Assembly: GCA_963827085.1 (NCBI GenBank)
Contig: CAWGZY010000007.1
Coordinates: 1-64,000 of the forward strand
DNA: 64,000 bases
From: JAGVPT01 sp963827085
Lineage (GTDB): Bacteria; Bacteroidota; Ignavibacteria; UBA10030; UBA8401
Direction: 5' to 3'
Shown here piece after piece: positions 1-7,352 of this stretch (the first letter of the stretch is position 1; every line of letters begins with the position of its first letter). Below the pieces are notes generated by a model. The model was given only the letters and a program-made list of their open reading frames with translations. It ran no database searches and had not been told where the DNA came from. A program made the position numbers and the translations under genes.

Positions 1-1287
1 AACGATATTGAAAAATTGGGACGAACGCATTGCCCAGACGCAAAATATGATTCGAGGCGCGTTTCCATCATAAATACGAAGAATGAAGAAGATTTCATTA
101 TTTTGATAAGGGTTTACTATAACGAAGGCAAGGTTGTTAAAACCCATGAAGGTAAAGCATTTATTCGAAGAGGTGATTCGAAATTTGAGCTAAATACGCA
201 AGAGATAAGAGAATTGGAGATCGATAAGGGGCAAATAGATTTTGAAAACGAATCTTGTGGTTTGCCGTACCCAGCTGAATTCGATATGGATTTGATTAAG
301 CAATATGTGAACAATTACTCTAAAAGCAGGGGACTGACAGACGGGCATTCTTATGAAGACATTCTGAAATTGTCGCATCTTGGAAAATATAAAAATGCGA
401 AATTCCTTCCAAACAATGCGTGCGCCATTTTGTTTGCTAAAGATCCCAGACAATTATTTTCGGGGTGCAAAATTAGGTTCTTAAGATTTGAAGGTGAAGT
501 AGAGGGAACTGGAGACGCTTGGAATACGACAAAAGATATAGCGATTGATAACGGCTCCATACCGCATCAGATACAGCGGGCAGATGAAGTTTTGACAGCC
601 CAGCTTAGAGAATTTAGCCGCTTGGGTAAAGACTCGAAATTCTATTTAGCACCCGAATACCCAAAAGATGCATGGTACGAAGCAATAGTTAATGCTTGTG
701 TTCATCGTTCATACGAACAACGCACAATGAATATATTTGTAAAAATGTTTGACGATAGATTAGAGATAGAAAGTCCGGGCGCATTTCCACCCTTCGTTAC
801 ACCTGAGAATATTTATGAAATGCACAAACCAAGAAACCCTCGCGTTATGGATGCAATGTTTTATCTCGATTTCGTTAAATGTGCTCACGAAGGAACTCGG
901 AGAATTCGGGACTCAATGGTAAACTTCAATTTACCCAATCCAGAATTCGCAGAAAAAAAACTCCTAACCCCGCTCGTTAGAGTGACATTGCGGAATAATG
1001 TAAAGCAGAGAAAAGTGTGGAAGGACAAAGATGCCAGCCATATTGTAACAGATGCAATTTGGAAGACCCTTACGGAACATGAGCGGCATATAATAAACTT
1101 CATAGCAGAATATGGTTCAATAGGTGTTAGTCAAGTACAGAGATTAACTGGAAAGAGTTGGCCTGCGTCAAGCAAAATGTTAAAAAATCTAAAAGGAAAG
1201 GGCATTATTGTCAACAATAGGAAACCAAATGTTGAGAGAGACCCAGGTTGCCGTTGGGTATTTATAAATCGTGGCAAAAGCTCTTAG
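1..1287 (+). CDS. AlbA_2/ATP-binding-type transcriptional regulator-like protein, 5' partial
   Basis: The reading frame is open to the first base, so the gene enters from the left and its N terminus is missing; the first possible internal start is TTG at 16. Counting from there, the stretch GKAFIRRGDS (about 47-56) fits the end of an AlbA_2 (Schlafen-like) domain. EAIVNACVHRSY (222-233) and DDRLEIESPGAFPP (246-259) are the conserved blocks of the degenerate GHKL-type ATPase region seen in COG2865 proteins. The C-terminal 70 residues look like a winged helix. Proteins of this family are usually regulators or accessory genes of mobile regions. The family call is good; the target and role are unknown. 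Sequence is A+T-rich compared with the main part of the window. Confidence 0.75.
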   Translation, partial: NDIEKLGRTHCPDAKYDSRRVSIINTKNEEDFIILIRVYYNEGKVVKTHEGKAFIRRGDSKFELNTQEIRELEIDKGQIDFENESCGLPYPAEFDMDLIKQYVNNYSKSRGLTDGHSYEDILKLSHLGKYKNAKFLPNNACAILFAKDPRQLFSGCKIRFLRFEGEVEGTGDAWNTTKDIAIDNGSIPHQIQRADEVLTAQLREFSRLGKDSKFYLAPEYPKDAWYEAIVNACVHRSYEQRTMNIFVKMFDDRLEIESPGAFPPFVTPENIYEMHKPRNPRVMDAMFYLDFVKCAHEGTRRIRDSMVNFNLPNPEFAEKKLLTPLVRVTLRNNVKQRKVWKDKDASHIVTDAIWKTLTEHERHIINFIAEYGSIGVSQVQRLTGKSWPASSKMLKNLKGKGIIVNNRKPNVERDPGCRWVFINRGKSS

Positions 1288-1473
1288 TCATTTTCAGTTC
1301 AGCCGACGCTCAGATAAACGCAGACATGAAGGAGAGATGGTTCGAGGATTACTAACGAAAAAGAAAGGCAATTTAAGAATTTAAAAAAGTTCTTGACAAA
1401 CTCATAAAAGATTATAACATTAGTAAAGTCTGAGAGCATTAAGTTTTCAACCAATAATGTTCCTCAAATCGAT

Positions 1474-1552
1474 TCACCCATAGCACAGTATAGAACCCTT
1501 AGAATTCCTGGAACAGAAAAGAGTCTATCTTGTCTTATGGGTGATTTTTTTT
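1474..1552 (+). ncRNA. Candidate structured RNA or large intrinsic terminator
   Basis: TCACCCATA at 1474-1482 pairs with TATGGGTGA at 1536-1544, followed directly by eight T. The pairing continues imperfectly inward (ATAG.ACA.TATAGA against TCTAT.TTGT.TTAT), so the whole piece can form one long stem of about 70 nt. A TTGACA at 1393-1398 lies 80 bases upstream, with only a poor -10 candidate around 1413-1420. TCACCCATA occurs again at about 1575. It may be a small RNA with its own terminator or just a large terminator for the upstream gene. This is the only structure seen in the 379-base gap 1288-1666. Confidence 0.35.
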
Positions 1553-1666
1553 GTACCCACCGATTTTTACAATCACCCATAAACGAAAATTATCAAGGCC
1601 AGAAGAACAGTTGTTAGGCTCATGGCACTAATTTACTAATTTAACTAACCTTGACACGAGATAATC

Positions 1667-2281
1667 ATGGCTGAAAAATCAAAAAATGACATGCAAACAC
1701 TAATGGAATTGAGGGCTCAAGCTATATCGCAAATAGATGTTGTTAGTCGCTTCGTCATTTCAATGACTAATCGTACGTCTGGAATTGGAGAAGCTGAAGA
1801 TTTTAAGAGAGACCTTGAGAGAAAACGGCGAATTGCGCCGACAAATCCTACTACCCTCTTCGATGAGCTGGAGCTATACATTGAGACTACAGAGGAACTA
1901 CTGATTAGACTTCACCAATACCAGGATAAATGCAGAGTTGCCTTGATCGACATCAAAGAGCAAATTCGAAGCGAGACTGAAACCGACGCGTACGTTGATC
2001 TTCTTGAACAATTCATAGATGAATTAGAAAAGAATATTAAGAAATGTAAAAAACAAGAAGAGATGCTTTTCGAATTAAACGAAATTCCCACACTTTTATG
2101 CGCATTACGAAAGATCTATATGTCTCTCAGCTACGAAGATCGAATGGTATGGGAAAGATTGCTGAGTGAAAAGCACTTGGAGCATTTTCCAATTGGACGA
2201 ATTGGCATTGAGAGTGTAGAAGGCGCCAAGGAGGTTGATTCTCACCAAGACGACGGAATGAAGAATAAAACTGATAACTAA
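1667..2281 (+). CDS. Hypothetical charged, coiled-coil-like protein (204 aa)
   Basis: Not recognised. The protein is rich in Glu, Lys and Arg, has no signal peptide or membrane segment, and its middle (about 65-140) reads as long amphipathic helices with coiled-coil character. Near the C terminus (about 150-175) it has IYMSLSYEDRMVWERLLSEK, which closely resembles IYPTLKYDDRVRFQEILAK in the next gene, so the two neighbours probably share a C-terminal domain. It starts with ATG after a weak GAG-type ribosome site, 28 bases before the next candidate ATG. Location between an AlbA_2 gene and an integrase suggests a mobile-element accessory gene. Function unknown. Confidence 0.6.
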   Translation: MAEKSKNDMQTLMELRAQAISQIDVVSRFVISMTNRTSGIGEAEDFKRDLERKRRIAPTNPTTLFDELELYIETTEELLIRLHQYQDKCRVALIDIKEQIRSETETDAYVDLLEQFIDELEKNIKKCKKQEEMLFELNEIPTLLCALRKIYMSLSYEDRMVWERLLSEKHLEHFPIGRIGIESVEGAKEVDSHQDDGMKNKTDN

Positions 2282-2353
2282 GTATTATTAACCTAACTGA
2301 TGGCTTCATATGTCACAAAAAAGACAAATTGATTTGACTGAAAACTCAAAGAG

Positions 2354-2968
2354 TTGATTGAACAAGACCTTTCGCAGCTTGAAATCGCAACTTATTTCGG
2401 AGTGAGCCAATCAGCAGTTTCATCCGCATTGAAAAGGGCGGGATTTAGAAGCATAAAATCAAGGATTAAGCAGGGTATTGCGATGAAGATTTCGAAAAAG
2501 ATCTTCCAAGAAGTGGATCAGATTGAACAAAAAGAAAAAGACCTAATTCACGCCTTTGTTCAAATGATGTGTGATGCAAGAGCGGTTATGGAGGCCGTAA
2601 AAGGGGAAATTGAAAAGGGAGAAGTCTCAGACCAATCGGTTGAGCGTTTAGATAAGGCACAAGATCTTGTCGTAAAGAGAATCAACTCATACCTCAAGTA
2701 CCAGGAAACAATTAATGATATGTTCGCCTATCATGAGCTTGTACTTGTATTAGGTGAGATCTACCCAACTCTGAAGTACGACGACCGAGTAAGATTCCAG
2801 GAAATCTTAGCTAAGCATAATTTACCCCATCTCTCAAAGGAAACCATTCGCCATGATCGAGAAGATGTCAATCAAAGTAACGAAATCCCAAAAAGTGATG
2901 CAAATGGAACAGTCGCGCCCCCATTAGCCGCTGAGGCTCCCGCAAATTCGCAGAAACAACTGGCGTAA
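2354..2968 (+). CDS. HTH-domain protein sharing a C-terminal motif with the upstream gene; start probably frameshifted
   Basis: The N terminus reads LIEQDLSQLEIATYFGVSQS..., a helix-turn-helix of the kind that finds its site by sequence, so this is probably a DNA-binding protein. The only in-frame start is TTG at 2354. However, an ATG at 2310 opens another frame giving MSQKRQIDLTEN and then a stop at 2355-2357. One extra A in the AAAA run at about 2341-2344 would join the two frames as ...LTEKLKELIEQDLSQ..., a more natural HTH start. The middle is helical and charged. Around 135-155 it carries IYPTLKYDDRVRFQEIL, like the upstream protein. The last 30 residues are low-complexity. Regulator of the local element is a guess. 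Confidence 0.6.
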   Translation: MIEQDLSQLEIATYFGVSQSAVSSALKRAGFRSIKSRIKQGIAMKISKKIFQEVDQIEQKEKDLIHAFVQMMCDARAVMEAVKGEIEKGEVSDQSVERLDKAQDLVVKRINSYLKYQETINDMFAYHELVLVLGEIYPTLKYDDRVRFQEILAKHNLPHLSKETIRHDREDVNQSNEIPKSDANGTVAPPLAAEAPANSQKQLA

Positions 2969-3073
2969 ATTTTAAGTAAATGTATTTATAGAGTGAAAGT
3001 GAATTTTGTTTATATCTAAGCAGCTCTAATAACTAACGAAGTTCCAATGAGGAACGATTAAGCGGAGCATGTT

Positions 3074-3715
3074 GTGTTAGTGCAGAATTTCTTTCCGCGA
3101 GAATTATTGTCAGACCATAAACTTGTCGCAATTTTGGTCTATGGGCTAACAACGGCGAAATCGCATAGATCGACCTATGCTCTGGACAACGATGAAGTAA
3201 TAGAGCTCAATCCGTTCCAAGTTGCCTATCCCTATAGACGCATCGAAAGTGAACTGGGATTGAAAAGAGATGAGCTCGAAGCGAAACTTCAAAAAATTCA
3301 ACAGCTTAAACAGGGAACAATTACAAAAATGGAGAACGTCGCCTTATTACAATTGTCTGGAATGGACTCACATATGACATCAACAAATTTCACACCGGAA
3401 GAGGTTGAGGGGCGATCAATGTCAATATCACAGTGGATTGAAAAGGATTCAGAGACTTACTTGAAAAGTAAATCAAAGAGCTTGCAACGAGACACTCCAA
3501 GTTCTATGCGACAGTTTATAGAGGTTATAGGGGACTTAGCCATATCGCAGGTAACAGGAAGAGATTGCCAGAGGTTCATCAGTGCGAAAAAAGGGAAGAT
3601 TGAGGATCGAAGTATCAATTGCTACATGCGCAATATTAAAGCATCGCTCCGCAGGGCGAGTGCAATGGGTTATATCATCGACGACCCATTTAAGGGCATA
3701 AAACAGCTTCCTTAG
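3074..3715 (+). CDS. Tyrosine integrase, N-terminal half (ends at in-frame amber codon)
   Basis: This is the first half of a tyrosine recombinase. The last 100 residues (about 115-213) form the SAM-like core-binding domain that clamps DNA: ISQWIEKDSETYLKSK ... SMRQFIEVIGDL ... INCYMRNIKASLRRASAMGYI. The first 115 residues are not recognised and may be an arm-binding or extra domain. The frame stops at TAG (3713-3715) and continues in the same frame as the catalytic half, with no frameshift. So it is one gene cut by a single amber codon, either recently inactivated, misread in sequencing, or read through. GTG start at 3074; an in-frame TAA at 3059 bars an earlier one. Confidence 0.75.
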   Translation: MLVQNFFPRELLSDHKLVAILVYGLTTAKSHRSTYALDNDEVIELNPFQVAYPYRRIESELGLKRDELEAKLQKIQQLKQGTITKMENVALLQLSGMDSHMTSTNFTPEEVEGRSMSISQWIEKDSETYLKSKSKSLQRDTPSSMRQFIEVIGDLAISQVTGRDCQRFISAKKGKIEDRSINCYMRNIKASLRRASAMGYIIDDPFKGIKQLP

Positions 3716-3721
3716 CCAAGA

Positions 3722-4306
3722 ATGAAACCAATAATCTGGGAGACATCAGAGATTGCATTTTTGCTCGAAAGGACAAAAGGGAATTGTTGGTTGGAGTGGG
3801 TAATATGGATCGCATTATTCACTGGTTTGAGACGAGGAGAGCTCATGAATTTGTTTTTAAGTAATATCGATATGGAAGAAAAGCTTATTAATATCAGAAA
3901 CACTGAGGTGCATAAATTAAAATTCTTGATTGAGCGACAAATTCCGATGTGTCCAAACCTTGTTGACCTTTTAAAAGATATAGACAGATACAAGAGCAGC
4001 AAAGGAATCGAGTCACCATTTTTGATTTGTGACGAAAACGGTTCGAAGATCGCTGACGAAAGGCCAACTAAGGAAATTCATCGTATTGTGTTGAGTGGAG
4101 GCTTAAGGGATGGATTGAGCTTTCATGGATTTCGGAGGACATGCGCAACGATGCTCAAGGGGCTAAACATACCGAGACGGGTAATCCAGGCTATTCTTGG
4201 TCACAAGAATGAGGATACGACTAATCGCTATTTGGGGGTTCCGCAAGAAGAAATTTATGATGCCGTCAAAAATCTATCGATGGCATGTTTCCTACCAAGA
4301 GCGTAA
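3722..4306 (+). CDS. Tyrosine integrase, catalytic half
   Basis: Catalytic domain of a phage-type tyrosine recombinase. Counting from the ATG at 3722, all expected active-site residues are present: Arg37 in TGLRRGEL, His135 and Arg138 in HGFRR, His161 in ILGHKNEDTTNRY and the nucleophile Tyr170 in the same stretch. It lies in the same frame as the upstream half, only the codons TAG CCA AGA lying between the last codon of one and this ATG. The intact active site argues that the break is recent. The gene ends 140 bases before tRNA-Lys, the usual neighbour of an integrated element. No convincing ribosome site precedes this ATG, so independent translation is doubtful. Confidence 0.85.
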   Translation: MKPIIWETSEIAFLLERTKGNCWLEWVIWIALFTGLRRGELMNLFLSNIDMEEKLINIRNTEVHKLKFLIERQIPMCPNLVDLLKDIDRYKSSKGIESPFLICDENGSKIADERPTKEIHRIVLSGGLRDGLSFHGFRRTCATMLKGLNIPRRVIQAILGHKNEDTTNRYLGVPQEEIYDAVKNLSMACFLPRA

Positions 4307-4446
4307 AAAAACAATTTGTTTAATCACCGATTTTTCCGTATATTTTTGACGTCAACTATTTCTAACACAACTTCTAACACTTCGGACGACTTGTAGCGCG
4401 ATAGAAAGTGAAAAATTGTGGGAAAATAGCGGAAAAATTGAGAGTC

Positions 4447-4518
4447 GAGCGTGTAGCTCAGGGGTAGAGCATCTGCCTTTTAAGCAGAGGGTCGGTGGTT
4501 CGAGCCCACCCACGCTCA
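4447..4518 (+). tRNA. tRNA-Lys (UUU)
   Basis: Cloverleaf read by eye: acceptor GAGCGTG / CACGCTC, D stem GCTC / GAGC, anticodon stem TCTGC / GCAGA around loop CTTTTAA with anticodon TTT, and T stem GGTGG / CCACC around TTCGAGC. Discriminator base A; CCA is not encoded. It lies next to the split integrase and is the likely chromosomal attachment gene. Confidence 0.95.
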
Positions 4519-4525
4519 CAAAATA

Positions 4526-4568
4526 AATAAACGGATTTGAAGAGTATTTCTCTTTAAATCCGTTTATT
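4526..4568 (+). terminator. Hairpin terminator after tRNA-Lys
   Basis: AATAAACGGATTT at 4526-4538 pairs with AAATCCGTTTATT at 4556-4568, and GAAGAG/CTCTTT extends the stem to 19 pairs with a 5-base loop. It follows the tRNA by 8 bases and is followed by a T-rich stretch. Confidence 0.75.
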
Positions 4569-4604
4569 GTTTTAAGTAATGGACACTTGTCACGGTTTAA
4601 GATG

Positions 4605-4637
4605 CTTCGACGCTATTTTGTAAAAATGGCGTCGAAG
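4605..4637. terminator. Hairpin between convergent tRNA-Lys and queF
   Basis: CTTCGACGC at 4605-4613 and GCGTCGAAG at 4629-4637 form a 9-pair stem, with ATTTT/AAAAAT able to lengthen it. It sits downstream of queF on the minus strand, but no clear T run follows on either strand, so the terminator role is tentative. Confidence 0.4.
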
Positions 4638-4690
4638 TGAAACCTGACCTCGCTGTTCTGACTCTCTTAGTCGGCAGCGCGTTACGTGCC

Positions 4691-5077
4691 TCAGAGATAT
4701 CCCTCGATACAGGTTGTATCGAATCCACCTCTTGTGTTGTAGATTGTTGTTACTTTCAGCCGCTTTGTCTCCAGCGACTTCTTGAGGTCGGCGTAAATTC
4801 GTTTTGTAACACCTTCTTGAAAAATGCCGACCAATCTAAATGAAATAAGATAATATTTCAGGGACCGAAGCTCGATGCACTTTCCCCCCGTGGGATAGTA
4901 TTCGATGATGACCTTGCCGATATCAGGGAGACCGCTGAAAGGGCAGACAGCAGAGAATTCTTGCGTTTCTGTCCGAATGTATTGATCCGCGCTGTCGAAC
5001 GGAAATGTTTCCAAAAAATCCGGACGGATATGGGATTCATCAATGAATTCGAATGACTTTCCTTCGGCGGTGAACAA
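4691..5077 (-). CDS. queF: NADPH-dependent 7-cyano-7-deazaguanine reductase QueF
   Basis: Reduces the nitrile of preQ0 to the amine preQ1, a late step of queuosine synthesis in the cytoplasm. At 128 aa it is the short, single-domain type. Cys45 in FSAVCPFSGLPD is the thioimide-forming nucleophile, Asp52 the proton donor, and IELRSLKYY (68-76) is the QueF signature that binds NADPH. RGG near 116 is also conserved. The start is TTG with AGAGGA eight bases upstream; no ATG is available. It is divergent from queC-queE-queD, separated by 188 bases that should hold both promoters; no preQ1 riboswitch was recognised there. Confidence 0.93.
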   Translation of the reverse strand: MFTAEGKSFEFIDESHIRPDFLETFPFDSADQYIRTETQEFSAVCPFSGLPDIGKVIIEYYPTGGKCIELRSLKYYLISFRLVGIFQEGVTKRIYADLKKSLETKRLKVTTIYNTRGGFDTTCIEGYL

Positions 5078-5265
5078 ATTTATCCTCTATAAATGATGTG
5101 AGAATGTCGCCGGAGACTTCTTCACGGAAGAACGCATCTAAAAACAGATATTTCGATAAATCCTATCTGTGTGTCCTTCCGATCTGTCCCGGTTTGAAAT
5201 TTCTTTTTTTTTCAGTACACTAACAATATTAAAATATTCATGAAAGCGCAAGCAATTGAAGGAAA

Positions 5266-5970
5266 ATGACTGAGAATTTAAAAAAAGCTGTCGTATTGCT
5301 AAGCGGAGGCCTCGATTCGACGACAACGTTGGCTATCGCAAAGAAGCTGGGATTTAGCATTCTCGCGCTCTCTTTCGACTACGGTCAACGACATGACTAT
5401 GAGATCAAGGCGGCGAGAAGGATTGCAGCTGCTCACGGCGTTTTGAAGCATGTGGTTGCGAAAATTGACCTCCGGGAGTTTGGCGGATCGGCACTCACGA
5501 GTGCTATTGAGATCCCAAAGAATCGAAGCATGGACGAGATGTCGCACGAAATACCGGCGACGTATGTTCCCGCCCGCAATACAATTTTTCTTTCATTCGC
5601 ACTGGCGTGGGCTGAAGTGGAAGGTTCCAACGATATTTTTATCGGCGTCAACGCGCTCGACTATAGCGGCTATCCCGACTGCCGCCCCGAGTATATTGAA
5701 GCGTATCAGGCTATGGCCAATCTTGCGACAAAAGCCGGCGTCGAGAACCGACAACGTCTTACGATTCATGCGCCATTGATCATGCTTTCAAAAGCGCAGA
5801 TTATCAAAAAGGGTCTTGAGTTGGGTGTCGATTATTCTCTGACAAGCACCTGCTACGACCCTTCCCCGGCTGGTGAAGCATGCGGAAGATGTGATGCTTG
5901 CCAACTCCGACTTAAAGGTTTTTCCGAGAACCATTTGAGGGATCCGATCTCTTACGTCAGGAGTCAATAA
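5266..5970 (+). CDS. queC: 7-cyano-7-deazaguanine synthase QueC
   Basis: ATP-dependent ligase that turns 7-carboxy-7-deazaguanine and ammonia into preQ0. The PP-loop SGGLDSTT is at 13-20. Four cysteines near the C terminus (196, 206, 209, 212, in CYDP...CGRCDACQ) bind the structural zinc. Length 234 aa is normal. ATG start preceded by GAAGGAAA. First gene of a queC-queE-queD run, with queE starting 9 bases after its stop. Confidence 0.96.
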   Translation: MTENLKKAVVLLSGGLDSTTTLAIAKKLGFSILALSFDYGQRHDYEIKAARRIAAAHGVLKHVVAKIDLREFGGSALTSAIEIPKNRSMDEMSHEIPATYVPARNTIFLSFALAWAEVEGSNDIFIGVNALDYSGYPDCRPEYIEAYQAMANLATKAGVENRQRLTIHAPLIMLSKAQIIKKGLELGVDYSLTSTCYDPSPAGEACGRCDACQLRLKGFSENHLRDPISYVRSQ

Positions 5971-5979
5971 AAAAAAGCA

Positions 5980-6621
5980 ATGGGATACGCAGTCAAAGAA
6001 ATTTACTACACCCTTCAGGGTGAGGGAGCCAACGCCGGAAGAGCTGCGGTTTTTTGTCGATTTGCCGGGTGCAACCTTTGGAGCGGGCGTGAGGAGGATC
6101 GAGCATCGGCTGTCTGCAAATTCTGTGATACTGATTTTTTCGGCATGGATGGTCCAGGGGGAGGACATTTTGTATCTGCAAAAGACCTGGCTATGGCAGT
6201 GAAGGAAAAATGGCCGAAAGGAAAACTTGCCAATGCCCGGCCATTCCTTGTGTGCACTGGAGGTGAACCCCTTCTACAGCTTGATGATGAACTCCTTGAA
6301 GCATTTCATGCAGAAGGATTCGTAGTCGCTATAGAAACAAATGGAACCAAGACGTCGCCGCGAGATGTGGATTGGATTTGTGTAAGCCCAAAAGCTGGAG
6401 CGGAGTTGATTTTGAAAAGAGGGAACGAACTCAAATTAGTTTTCCCTCAGCCGGGGGCAGAACCGGAGCTGTTTGACGCTCTCCCGTTTGATCATTTTTA
6501 TCTTCAGCCGATGGACGGACTTCACCGGATTGAAAACACCGCGCTGGTGCGGGATTACTGTTTAGAGCACCCGCGATGGAAAATCAGCTTGCAAACGCAC
6601 AAGATACTCGGAATACCCTAG
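5980..6621 (+). CDS. queE: 7-carboxy-7-deazaguanine synthase QueE
   Basis: Radical SAM enzyme that converts 6-carboxytetrahydropterin, the product of QueD, to 7-carboxy-7-deazaguanine. The cluster-binding cysteines are Cys31, Cys46 and Cys49, giving the CX14CX2C spacing that marks the longer QueE type rather than the usual CX3CX2C. YYTLQGEG at 9-16 and TGGEPLLQ at 93-100 are also family blocks. Length 213 aa is normal. The stop lies 11 bases before the preferred queD start, so the genes are probably co-transcribed. Confidence 0.95.
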   Translation: MGYAVKEIYYTLQGEGANAGRAAVFCRFAGCNLWSGREEDRASAVCKFCDTDFFGMDGPGGGHFVSAKDLAMAVKEKWPKGKLANARPFLVCTGGEPLLQLDDELLEAFHAEGFVVAIETNGTKTSPRDVDWICVSPKAGAELILKRGNELKLVFPQPGAEPELFDALPFDHFYLQPMDGLHRIENTALVRDYCLEHPRWKISLQTHKILGIP

Positions 6622-6632
6622 GACCCTCTCAC

Positions 6633-6995
6633 ATGACAATTTTCAAAGAAATTACTTTTGAAGCGGCTCATCTTCTGCCGCACGTTCCGGAGGGACACAA
6701 ATGCCGGCGGCTGCATGGCCACTCGTATGTGGTCCAAATATATGTTATTGGAAAGATAGACCCGAATGTCGGATGGGTTATGGATTTTGGCGATCTCAAG
6801 GAAGTTGCTGAGCCAATTATTAGTCAGCTCGATCATCACTATCTCAACGAGGTTCCAGGCCTTGAAAATCCAACGTGCGAAATACTTGCTCGTTGGATTT
6901 GGACTCGGCTGCGCCCGGCGCTTCCCATGCTCAGCAAACTAATCGTTAAAGAAACTCCTACTTCCGGATGTGTTTACCAGGGAGAGGATGAATAA
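6633..6995 (+). CDS. queD: 6-carboxy-5,6,7,8-tetrahydropterin synthase QueD
   Basis: Makes 6-carboxytetrahydropterin from dihydroneopterin triphosphate, feeding QueE. The protein is very like E. coli QueD: FEAAHLLPHVPEGHKCRRLH with zinc His13, His28 and His30 and catalytic Cys24, LDHHYLNEVPGLENP, and catalytic Glu107 in VKETPTSGCVY. I chose ATG 6633 because it gives the family-standard 120 aa; an in-frame ATG at 6576 would add 19 unrelated residues and overlap queE. A second, PTPS-type paralogue lies at 22991. Confidence 0.94.
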   Translation: MTIFKEITFEAAHLLPHVPEGHKCRRLHGHSYVVQIYVIGKIDPNVGWVMDFGDLKEVAEPIISQLDHHYLNEVPGLENPTCEILARWIWTRLRPALPMLSKLIVKETPTSGCVYQGEDE

Positions 6996-7115
6996 GACGT
7001 GTAGGGCATAGAAAACCAGTATGTCGTTTTTCAATTTCCCATCGTTTTCAGACCGATATATCCACCCAAAAATCTCCCACCTCGATCTCATTGCGCTCCA
7101 ACACCCGGATGAACA

Positions 7116-7161
7116 TTGTCAAAATTGAGAGTACCTCGCAGGGATTTCTTTATTTTGACAA
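7116..7161. promoter_or_regulatory. Inverted repeat in the queD-etfB gap
   Basis: TTGTCAAAAT at 7116-7125 is repeated inverted, without mismatch, as ATTTTGACAA at 7152-7161. It may be an operator for the etf/acyl-CoA dehydrogenase operon or a hairpin ending the que run. Besides this and the promoter box at 7225, I see nothing in the 357-base gap 6996-7352. Confidence 0.3.
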
Positions 7162-7224
7162 AATTGTGAGGAATAGGAGACATTTTCAGTGCCTCTTGTT
7201 AAAAATCTTTCGGCGCAATTCTTG

Positions 7225-7232
7225 TATATTTG
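7225..7232 (+). promoter_or_regulatory. Bacteroidota-type -7 box upstream of etfB
   Basis: TATATTTG fits the TAnnTTTG consensus, within TGTATATTTGC, the same 11 bases found upstream of tRNA-Leu. The nearest TTG lies 26 bases upstream, longer than the usual 17-23, so the -33 element is weak. Transcription from here would give a leader of roughly 110 bases to etfB. Confidence 0.4.
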
Positions 7233-7352
7233 CACTTGAATGAAAGTTGGCGTTGCTTGCAGATGAGCCGAGATTCGAAAAGTGAATTTTCGGAGTGATG
7301 AGATCTGTAACCCTTCCAACTCAACCAACGATAATTGCGACCCAGGTTTTTT

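Noticed and set aside
1..4440. Prophage
   Set aside because: No capsid, tail, portal, terminase or lysis genes are visible; the segment is better described as a remnant integrative element whose left part lies outside the window.
4637..4843. Small plus-strand frame opposite the queF end
   Set aside because: It is antisense to a clear QueF and has no domain or ribosome site.
5078..5265. preQ1 riboswitch between queF and queC
   Set aside because: No preQ1-I/II core sequence or pseudoknot could be seen; only ordinary divergent promoter space.
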